A program made the translations under genes and the position numbers. Shown piece after piece: positions 51,094 to 59,592 of a DNA stretch of 64,000 bases (its first letter is position 1; the number at the start of each line of letters is the position of its first letter). Location of the stretch: contig JBCBVY010000007.1 in NCBI GenBank assembly GCA_039817385.1, positions 1 through 64,000 of the forward strand. The letters are read 5' to 3'. Under the pieces are notes generated by a model. That model did not search any database. It saw only the letters and a list, made by a program, of their open reading frames with translations, and was not told the origin of the DNA. This stretch comes from JBCBCP01 sp039817385 (GTDB lineage: Bacteria; Pseudomonadota; Alphaproteobacteria; Rhodobacterales; Rhodobacteraceae).

Positions 51094-53106
51094 ATGGGCG
51101 ATATGCGCAAGATCATCATCGACGGCAACGAGATCGAGGTGGACGGGGCGATGACCCTGATCCAGGCGTGCGAAGAGGCAGGGATCGAGATCCCGCGTTT
51201 TTGCTATCACGAACGCCTGACCATCGCGGGCAACTGCCGGATGTGCCTTGTCGAGATTGTGGGCGGCCCGCCCAAGCCTGCCGCCTCTTGCGCGATGCAG
51301 GTCAAAGATCTGCGCCCCGGCCCCGAGGGCCAGCCGCCCGTGGTCAAGACAAACTCGCCAATGGTTAAGAAGGCCCGCGAGGGCGTGATGGAGTTCCTGC
51401 TGATCAACCACCCGCTGGATTGCCCGATCTGCGACCAGGGCGGGGAGTGTGACCTGCAGGACCAGGCGATGGCCTACGGGGTGGATTTCAGCCGCTTCCG
51501 CGAGCCCAAGCGCGCGGTGGACGATCTGGACCTTGGCCCGCTGGTCGAGACGCACATGACCCGCTGCATTTCCTGCACCCGCTGCGTGCGCTTCACGACC
51601 GAGGTCGCGGGCATCACCCAGATGGGCCAGACCGGACGCGGCGAGGATAGCGAGATCACCGCCTATCTGGGCGAGACGCTGGAATCGAACTTGCAGGGCA
51701 ACATCATTGACCTCTGCCCGGTTGGCGCGCTGGTGTCGAAGCCCTATGCCTTCACCGCGCGCCCGTGGGAGCTGACCAAGACCGAGAGCGTGGATGTGAT
51801 GGACGCGCTTGGCTCTTCGATCCGCGTGGATACGAAAGGGCGCGAGGTGATGCGTTTCCTGCCGGTCAACCATGACGGCGTGAACGAAGAGTGGATTTCG
51901 GACAAGACCCGGTTCGTCTGGGACGGCTTGCGCCGCCAGCGGCTGGATAAGCCTTACGTGCGTGAGAATGGCAAGCTGCGGCCCGCGTCGTGGCCAGAAG
52001 CGCTTGGGAAAGCCGCCGAGGCGCTGAAAGGCGCGTCGAAGCCGGTTGGTCTTGTCGGTGATCTGGCCCCGACGGAGGCGGCCTTTGCGCTGAAGCAGTT
52101 GATCGAAGGGCAGGGCGGCGTGGTCGAGTGCCGCACCGATGGGGCAAAGCTGCCTGCGGGCAACCGCGCTGGGTACGTGGGCACGGCCACGATTGAAGAG
52201 ATCGACACCGCGTCCATGATCCTGCTGATCGGCACCAACCCGCGCGATGAGGCGCCGGTGATGAACGCGCGCATCCGCAAGGCATGGCTGGCGGGCGCTG
52301 TCGTGGGCCGGATCGGCCCGCAGGTCGATCTGACCTACGACGTGGTCGAACTGGGCGCGGGCCGCGATGCGCTGCGCGATGTGCTGGCGCAGGACCATTC
52401 CGAAAAGCCCGATGGCGGGATCATTATCGTGGGGCAGGGCGCCTTGCAGGGCGAAGATGGCGCCGCTGTTCTGGCCGCGGCGCAAAAGCTCGCGCTGGAC
52501 GGCAAGGCCAAGCTGATGGTCCTGCACAGTGCGGCGTCCCGCGTGGGCGCGATGGACGTGGGCGCCGTGAACGACGACGGTATGGCTGCGGTGCAGAACG
52601 CCGACGTCATCTACAACCTCGGCGCGGATGAAATCGAGATCGCCGCCGGGGCAACCGTCATCTACCAGGGCAGCCACGGCGACCGCGGCGCGCACCGGGC
52701 AGATATCATCCTGCCTGCCGCGGCCTATACCGAGGAGCCGGGCATTTTCGTGAACACCGAAGGGCGCCCCCAGCTGGCGCAGCGCGCGAGCTTTGCGCCC
52801 GGTGAGGCGAAGGAAAACTGGGCCATTCTGCGTGCCCTCTCGGGCGAGATGGGCGCGGCGCTGCCCTATGACAGCATCAGCGCCCTGCGCGCGGCGATGG
52901 TGGCCGAAGTGCCGCACCTGAACGACATCGACGTGGTTCCGGAAAATACCGGCGAGGCGCTGCCCGAAGGCACGCTTGGCACTGGCGATTTCACCTATGC
53001 GATCAGCGACTTCTACCTGACGAACCCGATTGCCCGCGCCTCCGCCCTGATGGGCGAGCTGAGCGCGCAGGCCAAGGGCCGCGCCACCCAGATGGCGGCG
53101 GAATGA
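51094..53106 (+). CDS. nuoG: NADH-quinone oxidoreductase subunit G
   Basis: 670 residues, close to mitochondrial NDUFS1 and shorter than E. coli NuoG. The 2Fe-2S domain has CYHERLTIAGNCRMC near residue 37. The His-Cys3 cluster N5 is in INHPLDCPICDQGGEC near 104. A 4Fe-4S site is in CISCTRC near 156. The rest is a molybdopterin-oxidoreductase-like domain without cofactor. The stop overlaps the following small gene (ATGA). Confidence 0.95.
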   Translation: MGDMRKIIIDGNEIEVDGAMTLIQACEEAGIEIPRFCYHERLTIAGNCRMCLVEIVGGPPKPAASCAMQVKDLRPGPEGQPPVVKTNSPMVKKAREGVMEFLLINHPLDCPICDQGGECDLQDQAMAYGVDFSRFREPKRAVDDLDLGPLVETHMTRCISCTRCVRFTTEVAGITQMGQTGRGEDSEITAYLGETLESNLQGNIIDLCPVGALVSKPYAFTARPWELTKTESVDVMDALGSSIRVDTKGREVMRFLPVNHDGVNEEWISDKTRFVWDGLRRQRLDKPYVRENGKLRPASWPEALGKAAEALKGASKPVGLVGDLAPTEAAFALKQLIEGQGGVVECRTDGAKLPAGNRAGYVGTATIEEIDTASMILLIGTNPRDEAPVMNARIRKAWLAGAVVGRIGPQVDLTYDVVELGAGRDALRDVLAQDHSEKPDGGIIIVGQGALQGEDGAAVLAAAQKLALDGKAKLMVLHSAASRVGAMDVGAVNDDGMAAVQNADVIYNLGADEIEIAAGATVIYQGSHGDRGAHRADIILPAAAYTEEPGIFVNTEGRPQLAQRASFAPGEAKENWAILRALSGEMGAALPYDSISALRAAMVAEVPHLNDIDVVPENTGEALPEGTLGTGDFTYAISDFYLTNPIARASALMGELSAQAKGRATQMAAE

Positions 53107-53483
53107 GAATGGCGGCGCTTGCGCTCCCCCTTGCGGCCTGCACCGCCGAGCCGGAGATCACCGCCGAACGGCTGATCCCTGACTACCGGGGCGTTGAGAC
53201 GCGCCTTTTAGATGATGAGCTGGTGCAGTTCCGGGTCGAGATGACCAACGCTCTGAGCGGCGCCGATGTTGAGGATTACGCGCGATGCGCGGCGGCGGGC
53301 TACACGCTGATCCGCGGCTACGGCTTTGCGCGCCATGTGCGCACCAGCACTGACAACGCAGGGGCGGTGTGGACGGGCGATTCTGTCTACCTGATTTCCC
53401 CTGATCTTCCGCGCGGGCTGCGCACCATCGACGCCGAGGTGGTGGCCGCCAATTGCGCGGAACAAGGCATACCATTGGTTTGA
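53103..53483 (+). CDS. Small lipoprotein-like protein of unknown function
   Basis: 126 residues with a short signal (MRMAALALPLAAC, lipobox LAAC) followed by a compact domain with two Cys (ARCAAAGY and ANCAEQG). The start overlaps the nuoG stop; nuoH follows after seven bases. Its position in the operon supports expression. Not recognised. Confidence 0.6.
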   Translation: MRMAALALPLAACTAEPEITAERLIPDYRGVETRLLDDELVQFRVEMTNALSGADVEDYARCAAAGYTLIRGYGFARHVRTSTDNAGAVWTGDSVYLISPDLPRGLRTIDAEVVAANCAEQGIPLV

Positions 53484-53490
53484 GGGCCAG

Positions 53491-54531
53491 ATGATCGAGT
53501 TCTTCACGACAACCACAACAGGCATCCTGCTGACGATCGTCGGGCAGATCCTGCTGCTTCTGGTCCCGCTGCTGCTGGCGCTGGCCTTCCTGATGTATGC
53601 GGATCGCAAGATCTGGGCCGCTGTCCAGATGCGGCGCGGCCCCAACGTGGTGGGCGTTTACGGGCTGCTTCAAAGCTTTGCCGACTTCCTGAAGTATATC
53701 GTCAAAGAGGTCGTCTTCCCCGCGGGCGCGGACAAGGTAGTCTTCCTGCTGGCGCCGATGATCTCCCTCGTGATGGCCTTCATCGCCTGGGCGGTGATCC
53801 CGTTCAACGAAGGCTGGGTCCTCGCCGACATCAATGTCGCGATCCTCTATGTCTTCGCCGTGTCCTCGCTTGAGGTTTACGGCGTGATCATGGGCGGTTG
53901 GGCGTCGAACTCGAAATACCCGTTCCTCGGCTCGCTGCGCTCTGCCGCGCAGATGATCTCCTACGAGGTCTCCATCGGTCTGATCATCATCGGGGTGATC
54001 ATCTCCGCCGGGTCGATGAACTTCTCGGGCATCGTGGCGGCTCAGGACAACGCCTACGGCATCTTTGGCTGGTTCTGGGTGATCCATTTCCCGATGCTGT
54101 TCCTCTTCCTGATCTCCGCCCTGGCAGAGACAAACCGCCCTCCCTTCGACCTGCCCGAGGCTGAATCGGAGCTGGTGGCCGGCTATCAGGTTGAATACTC
54201 CTCCACCCCGTTCCTGCTGTTTATGATTGGTGAGCTGGTCGCCGTGGTGCTGATGTGCGCGCTGGTGTCGCTGATGTTCTTCGGCGGCTGGCTGTCGCCC
54301 ATTCCGGGCCTGCCCGATGGCATCTTGTGGATGGTGGCGAAGATGCTGTTCGTCTTCTTCATCTTCTCGATGGTGAAGGCGATCACGCCCCGCTACCGCT
54401 ATGACCAGCTGATGCGGATCGGTTGGAAGGTGTTCCTTCCGATGTCGCTGGGCTGGGTCGTCTTCGTGGCCTTCGCGGCCAAGTTCGAATGGTTCTGGGG
54501 CGCTTACGCGCGCTGGGGCATGGGGGGCTGA
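53491..54531 (+). CDS. nuoH: NADH-quinone oxidoreductase subunit H
   Basis: 346 residues with about eight membrane helices. RRGPNVVGVYGLLQSFADFLK near residue 50 and the SLRSAAQMISYEVSIGL and AETNRPPFDLPEAESELVAGY segments (near 150 and 211) are diagnostic. NuoH links the quinone chamber to the membrane arm. The stop overlaps the next start (TGATG). Confidence 0.96.
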   Translation: MIEFFTTTTTGILLTIVGQILLLLVPLLLALAFLMYADRKIWAAVQMRRGPNVVGVYGLLQSFADFLKYIVKEVVFPAGADKVVFLLAPMISLVMAFIAWAVIPFNEGWVLADINVAILYVFAVSSLEVYGVIMGGWASNSKYPFLGSLRSAAQMISYEVSIGLIIIGVIISAGSMNFSGIVAAQDNAYGIFGWFWVIHFPMLFLFLISALAETNRPPFDLPEAESELVAGYQVEYSSTPFLLFMIGELVAVVLMCALVSLMFFGGWLSPIPGLPDGILWMVAKMLFVFFIFSMVKAITPRYRYDQLMRIGWKVFLPMSLGWVVFVAFAAKFEWFWGAYARWGMGG

Positions 54532-54794
54532 TGAGGATCGAGCCTTTTCGCGGACCCATACTTATGCTGCCCGGTGTCGAAGAGCACCTAATTTTGGGAG
54601 AGCGCCCGGAAGGGGGATACCTCCTAATGGCCGAGGGCAAGGATGTTGGTGTCTATGCTACGCTTGAGGAAGCAGCCGTCGCAGCGAGAGATAGAATGCG
54701 GAGCATGGGTGAAACCGACGAAGAGTATCTTAGGCTGGTGCTGGACCTAGAGTACTGGGATCGCAATCACTGGCCGGCAAAGGAGACGAATTAG
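54531..54794 (+). CDS. Small soluble protein of unknown function between nuoH and nuoI
   Basis: 87 residues, acidic, with no signal or membrane segment. It has several codons rare in the neighbouring genes (CTA, ATA, TTA-like) and visibly lower GC. The start overlaps the nuoH stop and the stop overlaps the nuoI GTG. A late insertion into the operon is likely. Not recognised. Confidence 0.5.
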   Translation: MRIEPFRGPILMLPGVEEHLILGERPEGGYLLMAEGKDVGVYATLEEAAVAARDRMRSMGETDEEYLRLVLDLEYWDRNHWPAKETN

Positions 54795-55288
54795 TGACGC
54801 AGATCGACTACACCCGCGCCGCCAAGTACTTCCTTCTGCAGGATTTCTGGCAGGGGATGAAGCTGGGCCTGAAATACATGTTCAGCCCCAAGGCGACGGT
54901 GAACTACCCGCACGAAAAGGGGCCGCTGAGCCCCCGTTTCCGGGGCGAACATGCCCTGCGCCGCTATCCCAATGGCGAAGAGCGCTGCATTGCCTGCAAG
55001 CTCTGCGAGGCAGTCTGCCCCGCGCAGGCGATCACCATCGACGCAGAGCCACGCGAAGACGGCTCCCGCCGCACCACGCGCTATGACATCGACATGACCA
55101 AGTGCATCTATTGCGGCTTCTGCCAGGAAGCCTGCCCGGTCGATGCCATTGTCGAAGGCCCGAACTTCGAGTTTTCCACCGAAACGCGCGAAGAGCTGTA
55201 CTACGACAAGGACAAGCTGTTGGCGAATGGCGACCGCTGGGAAGCGGAAATCGCGCGCAACCTCGAACTGGATGCGCCCTATAGATGA
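54794..55288 (+). CDS. nuoI: NADH-quinone oxidoreductase subunit I
   Basis: 164 residues with two 4Fe-4S motifs, CIACKLCEAVCPAQAI near residue 59 and CIYCGFCQEACPVDAI near 98, binding clusters N6a and N6b. The GTG start at 54794 overlaps the preceding stop (TAGTG) and gives the usual N-terminal helix. The stop overlaps the next gene. Confidence 0.95.
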   Translation: MTQIDYTRAAKYFLLQDFWQGMKLGLKYMFSPKATVNYPHEKGPLSPRFRGEHALRRYPNGEERCIACKLCEAVCPAQAITIDAEPREDGSRRTTRYDIDMTKCIYCGFCQEACPVDAIVEGPNFEFSTETREELYYDKDKLLANGDRWEAEIARNLELDAPYR

Positions 55289-55677
55289 GCCTTGGGACGG
55301 GCACATATGAACGGGGCAAAGCCCTGTCCGAGGCGGTGAACCCCGGCATGGAAGACGCGCTGGCGGCCCGCTACGACGCGCTGGTGCCCGGCCTGTCGCG
55401 CATGGTTGTCGAAGTGCCCTATGGTACGTTCTACAGCCGCGGGGTGGTGGACGAAAAAACGCGCCTGCTGGCCACCGTGGCCGCGCTGACGACGCAAGGC
55501 GGTCAGACCCGGCCGCAGTTGAAAGTGAACATAGCAAGTGCCCGCGCCGTTGGCGCAAGCCGCGAAGAGATTTGCGAGATCATCTACCAAATGACCCTTT
55601 ACGGGGGGTTCCCGGCGATGATCAACGCGATGAACGCGGCCATCGAAGTCTTTGAGACCGAAAAGGCGCAGGCATGA
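55285..55677 (+). CDS. Carboxymuconolactone decarboxylase family protein, first of a tandem pair
   Basis: 130 residues. DEKTRLLATVAALTTQGGQTRPQLK and ASREEICEIIYQMTLYGGFPAMINAM match the CMD/AhpD-like fold. The AhpD CxxC pair is absent (a single Cys lies in EEICEI), so peroxidase activity is unlikely. The start overlaps nuoI and the stop overlaps the second copy, so both are read with the operon. Confidence 0.8.
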   Translation: MSLGTGTYERGKALSEAVNPGMEDALAARYDALVPGLSRMVVEVPYGTFYSRGVVDEKTRLLATVAALTTQGGQTRPQLKVNIASARAVGASREEICEIIYQMTLYGGFPAMINAMNAAIEVFETEKAQA

Positions 55678-56072
55678 GCAACCCCATCAACCCCTTCTCT
55701 GCGATGCTGGAGCAGATGCAGTCGCTGGCCCGCACCATGCCGGGGTTGGCTGCCTTTGATCCCAAAGCGATCGAGGCGATGTGGCCAACGATGCCCAAGG
55801 ACATGATGGAGGCGATGTTTGGCAACGCGATCAACGAGGGCGGGCTGGACGCCAAGACGCGCCTGCTTCTGACCATTGCGGGGATGGTGATGCAGGGCGC
55901 ACAGAACGAGATCGGGCTGCGCAGCGCGATCCGCCACGCGGCGGAAGCCGGCGCAACCGATCAGGAAATTTCGGAAGCCATCGGCCAGATGGCCGCTTTT
56001 GCCGGCTTGCCGGCCTCCACGCGGGGGTTGGAGATTGCGGGCGATGTTTTGAAAAAGGATGACGAGGCATGA
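55674..56072 (+). CDS. Carboxymuconolactone decarboxylase family protein, second of a tandem pair
   Basis: 132 residues. A roughly 50-residue N-terminal stretch (SNPINPFSAMLEQMQSLARTM...) precedes the CMD core (DAKTRLLLTIAGMVMQGAQNEI, then ATDQEISEAIGQMAAFAGLPA). There is no Cys at all, which rules out AhpD-like thiol chemistry. It is coupled to the first copy and to nuoJ by ATGA overlaps. It may form hetero-oligomers with the first copy. Confidence 0.78.
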   Translation: MSNPINPFSAMLEQMQSLARTMPGLAAFDPKAIEAMWPTMPKDMMEAMFGNAINEGGLDAKTRLLLTIAGMVMQGAQNEIGLRSAIRHAAEAGATDQEISEAIGQMAAFAGLPASTRGLEIAGDVLKKDDEA

Positions 56073-56671
56073 GCGCACTGGCGTTTTATCTCTTCGCGAT
56101 CAGCGTGGTGACGGGGGGCCTCTTTACGGTTGTCTCGCGCAACCCGGTGCATTCGGTGTTGTGGCTGATCCTGGCGTTCCTGTCCTCGGCGGGGCTGTTT
56201 GTTCTGCTGGGCGCGGAATTCGTCGCGATGCTGATGATCATCGTCTACGTGGGCGCGGTCGCTGTCCTTTTCCTGTTTGTGGTGATGATGCTGGACGTCG
56301 ATTTTGCCGAGCTGAAGGCGGAGATGGCGAAATACCTGCCTTTGGGCCTGCTGATTGGTCTGGTGATCCTTATGCAGTTCGTGATGGCCTTCGGTGCCTG
56401 GGAAAGCGCACCGGTTGCGGCCGCGAACCTCGCGCAGCCGGTGCCGACGGACAGGCACAACACTGAGGCGCTGGGGATGATCCTGTATGACCAGTATTTC
56501 CTGCTGTTCCAGCTATCGGGCCTGATCCTGCTGGTCGCGATGGTCGGCGCGATTGTCCTGACCCTGCGCCACCGCGAGGATGTGAAGCGTCAGGACGTGC
56601 TGGCCCAGATGTACCGCGATCCGGCCACTGCGATGGAGTTGAAGGACGTCAAGCCGGGGCAGGGGCTCTGA
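56069..56671 (+). CDS. nuoJ: NADH-quinone oxidoreductase subunit J
   Basis: 200 residues, five membrane helices. NPVHSVLWLILAFLSSAGLFVLLGAEFVAM and IIVYVGAVAVLFLFVVMML are the conserved helices, with the pi-bulge region of helix 3. The stop overlaps the next start (TGATG). Confidence 0.94.
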   Translation: MSALAFYLFAISVVTGGLFTVVSRNPVHSVLWLILAFLSSAGLFVLLGAEFVAMLMIIVYVGAVAVLFLFVVMMLDVDFAELKAEMAKYLPLGLLIGLVILMQFVMAFGAWESAPVAAANLAQPVPTDRHNTEALGMILYDQYFLLFQLSGLILLVAMVGAIVLTLRHREDVKRQDVLAQMYRDPATAMELKDVKPGQGL

Positions 56672-57177
56672 TGCGGGATTTCGACGCGAAATCCCTATGG
56701 CGCCCGGTTCTGCGGCGCGCGCTGGAAACCGCGTCGGTTTCCCTGTGTCTGGCGTTGCCGGCGCAGGCGTTGACCTTGTCTGATTGCGACCGCATCACCC
56801 ATGTCTCGCACGGAGGCGAGGCGGGCCACGTGGACCTCGGGCAGGGCCGCGTGATGTGGACGGATTGGTGGAGCCAGGAGGGCACTGCGACCGATATCAC
56901 CATCGCCGATTGCGCCCCCGGCACCGCGCTGCGCTTCCGCACGGCGGAGGAGAACATGGGCACACGGCTGCCCTTTGACCGTACCCAGAAGGCGTTGGCC
57001 ATCGTAGCGCGGCATGAAAAAGGCGCACGCGCCTTCGCGACGCTAACGCGGATCGCGGCGGAGCTTGAAGGTGTGGCACGCGACATCCGCACCGAGACAC
57101 TGAACACCGAGCCGTGCGCCTGCGCGGCCCTTTACCCCGAGGCCCGGGGCGACAAGACGGAATTTGCGCTGAACTAG
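56671..57177 (+). CDS. Exported protein of unknown function with a repeat-encoded signal peptide segment
   Basis: 168 residues. The N-terminus RPVLRRALETASVSLCLALPAQA functions plausibly as a signal peptide, although the LETASVS part is encoded by a 19-bp palindrome (56724-56742). The mature part has several Cys (DCDRI, ADCAPG and CACAALYP). It lies between nuoJ and nuoK. Not recognised. Confidence 0.6.
   Translation: MRDFDAKSLWRPVLRRALETASVSLCLALPAQALTLSDCDRITHVSHGGEAGHVDLGQGRVMWTDWWSQEGTATDITIADCAPGTALRFRTAEENMGTRLPFDRTQKALAIVARHEKGARAFATLTRIAAELEGVARDIRTETLNTEPCACAALYPEARGDKTEFALN
56724..56742 (+). repeat. 19-bp palindrome inside a signal peptide coding region
   Basis: GGAAACCGCGTCGGTTTCC, identical to 18144-18162. 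Here it is read in the same frame as there (ETASVS). Confidence 0.8.
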
Positions 57178-57211
57178 GGCGCACAGCGGGGCTGGCCCCC
57201 GGAGGAACGAG

Positions 57212-57520
57212 ATGGACATCGGACTAGAACACTACCTCACGGTCGCAGCGACCCTCTTTGTCATCGGCATCTTCGGGCTGTTTCTGAACCGCAAGAACGT
57301 CATCATTCTGCTGATGAGCATCGAGCTGATGCTGCTGGCGGTGAATATCAACCTTGTCGCCTTTTCGTCCTTCCTCGGGGATTTGGTGGGGCAGGTCTTC
57401 ACCCTCTTTGTTCTGACGGTCGCCGCAGCGGAGGCGGCGATTGGTCTTGCGATCCTTGTCTGTTTCTTCCGCAACCGCGGCACGATCGCGGTTGAAGACG
57501 TCAACGTGATGAAGGGCTGA
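57212..57520 (+). CDS. nuoK: NADH-quinone oxidoreductase subunit K
   Basis: 102 residues, three membrane helices. LNRKNVIILLMSIELMLLAVNINLV near residue 25 holds the Glu in the second helix that is part of the proton path, and AAAEAAIGLAILVCFFRNRG holds the Glu in the third. GGAGG lies before ATG 57212. Confidence 0.96.
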   Translation: MDIGLEHYLTVAATLFVIGIFGLFLNRKNVIILLMSIELMLLAVNINLVAFSSFLGDLVGQVFTLFVLTVAAAEAAIGLAILVCFFRNRGTIAVEDVNVMKG

Positions 57521-57525
57521 GGCAC

Positions 57526-59592
57526 ATGGAAACGATACTGCTCTTTGCCCCGCTGGTTGGTGCGATCCTGTGCGGTTTTGGCTGGCGCGCGATTGGTGAG
57601 ACGGCGGCGATGTGGGTCGCCACGGGCCTGCTGTTCCTGTCGGCGATCTTGTCGTGGATCGTTTTCCTGACCTTTGACGGCACGACAGACACGATCCAGA
57701 TCCTGCGCTTTATCGAGAGCGGCAGCCTCTCCACCGACTGGTCCATCCGGCTTGACCGGCTGACAGCGATCATGCTGATCGTGATCACGACGGTCTCGTC
57801 GCTCGTGCACCTGTATTCTTTCGGCTACATGGACAATGACCCGCAGTGGCGCGAGGGGGAGGTCTACAAGCCGCGCTTCTTTGCTTACCTCAGCTTCTTT
57901 ACCTTCGCGATGCTGATGCTGGTGACGTCGGACAACCTTGTGCAGATGTTCTTTGGCTGGGAAGGTGTGGGTGTCGCGTCTTACCTGCTGATCGGGTTTT
58001 ACTACCGCAAGCCTTCCGCCAATGCCGCCGCAATCAAGGCGTTCGTGGTCAACCGGGTCGGGGATTTCGGCTTTGCGCTTGGTATCTTCGCGCTGTTCTT
58101 CCTGACGGACTCGATCAAGTTCGACGATATCTTTGCCTCCGCCGCGGATCTTGCGGAGATCCAGCTGACCTTCCTGTGGAATGAATGGAACGCGGCGAAC
58201 CTTGTGGCCGTCCTGCTGTTCATCGGCGCGATGGGCAAATCGGCGCAGCTGATCCTGCACACCTGGCTGCCCGATGCGATGGAAGGGCCGACGCCGGTCT
58301 CCGCCTTGATCCACGCGGCGACAATGGTGACGGCGGGCGTGTTCCTCGTCTGCCGTATGTCCCCGGTGATGGAGTTTGCGCCGCAGGCGATGGCTTTTGT
58401 GACCGCCCTTGGTGCCTGCACGGCATTCTACGCGGCGACCATCGGCCTCGTGCAGACCGACATCAAGCGCGTGATCGCCTATTCAACCTGTTCGCAGCTC
58501 GGCTACATGTTCGTCGCCGCGGGCGTCGGCGCCTACCCGGTCGCGATGTTCCACCTGTTCACCCACGCCTGGTTCAAGGCGATGCTGTTCCTTGGCGCAG
58601 GCTCGGTCATCCACGGGATGCATCACGAGCAGGACATGATGAACTACGGGGGCTTGCGCAAAAAACTGCCCTACACGTTCTGGGCCATGCTGATCGGCAC
58701 GCTGGCCATCACCGGCGTGGGTATCCCGCTGACCGGCTGGATCGGCTTTGCCGGGTTCGCCTCCAAGGACGCGGTGATTGAAAGCGCCTATGCCGCCGGC
58801 TCTGGCTTTGCCTTCTGGGCGCTGGTGATCGCGGCGCTGATGACATCGTTCTACTCGTGGCGGCTGATGTTCCTGACCTTCTGGGGCGCGCCGCGCGGGG
58901 ACAAGCACACCCATGAGCATGCGCACGAATCCCCGACCGTCATGCTGATCCCGCTGGGCGTGCTGGCCCTTGGTGCGGTCTTTGCGGGCGCGATCTGGTA
59001 CGGCAGCTTCTTTGGCAAAGGCAACCAGATCATCACCTTCTTTGGCGGCCAGTACGAGGCGCCCAGCACGGAGCTGAAAGAAGCCGTGGCGGAGCGCAGC
59101 CCCAAAGCCTCCGAGCTGAAATACGTGATGGCGGGTCAGCCGGGTGAGGCGGGCATCTACATGGCGCCGGAAAACACCGTGATCCACGAGGCGCATTACG
59201 TGCCCACATGGGTCAAGCTTTCGCCCTTTATCGCGATGCTTCTGGGCTTTGGCCTCGCCTTCCAGATGTATATCCGCCGCCCTGAACAGCCCGCCCAGAT
59301 GGCGGAGACGTTCCAGCCGCTGTATCTCTTCCTCAAGAACAAGTGGTATTTCGATGAGGTCTATGACTTCATCTTCGTGCAGCCCGCGATGATGATCGGC
59401 CGGTTCCTGTGGCGACGCGGGGACGGGGACACCATTGACGGCGCGCTGAACGGTGTGGCGATGGGCGTTGTACCCTTTTTCACGCGCCTCGCGGGGCGGG
59501 TCCAGTCCGGCTACATCTTCACCTATGCCTTCGCGATGGTCATCGGCATCGCGGTGCTGGTCACCTGGATGACCATCGGAGGAGCGAACTGA
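57526..59592 (+). CDS. nuoL: NADH-quinone oxidoreductase subunit L
   Basis: 688 residues, an antiporter-like subunit with about 14 helices plus the C-terminal lateral helix and final helix. FFGWEGVGVASYLLIGFYYRK near residue 143 contains the conserved Glu, and KSAQLILHTWLPDAMEGPTPVSALIHAATMV near 238 contains the proton-channel Lys and His. The stop overlaps nuoM (TGATG). Confidence 0.96.
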   Translation: METILLFAPLVGAILCGFGWRAIGETAAMWVATGLLFLSAILSWIVFLTFDGTTDTIQILRFIESGSLSTDWSIRLDRLTAIMLIVITTVSSLVHLYSFGYMDNDPQWREGEVYKPRFFAYLSFFTFAMLMLVTSDNLVQMFFGWEGVGVASYLLIGFYYRKPSANAAAIKAFVVNRVGDFGFALGIFALFFLTDSIKFDDIFASAADLAEIQLTFLWNEWNAANLVAVLLFIGAMGKSAQLILHTWLPDAMEGPTPVSALIHAATMVTAGVFLVCRMSPVMEFAPQAMAFVTALGACTAFYAATIGLVQTDIKRVIAYSTCSQLGYMFVAAGVGAYPVAMFHLFTHAWFKAMLFLGAGSVIHGMHHEQDMMNYGGLRKKLPYTFWAMLIGTLAITGVGIPLTGWIGFAGFASKDAVIESAYAAGSGFAFWALVIAALMTSFYSWRLMFLTFWGAPRGDKHTHEHAHESPTVMLIPLGVLALGAVFAGAIWYGSFFGKGNQIITFFGGQYEAPSTELKEAVAERSPKASELKYVMAGQPGEAGIYMAPENTVIHEAHYVPTWVKLSPFIAMLLGFGLAFQMYIRRPEQPAQMAETFQPLYLFLKNKWYFDEVYDFIFVQPAMMIGRFLWRRGDGDTIDGALNGVAMGVVPFFTRLAGRVQSGYIFTYAFAMVIGIAVLVTWMTIGGAN

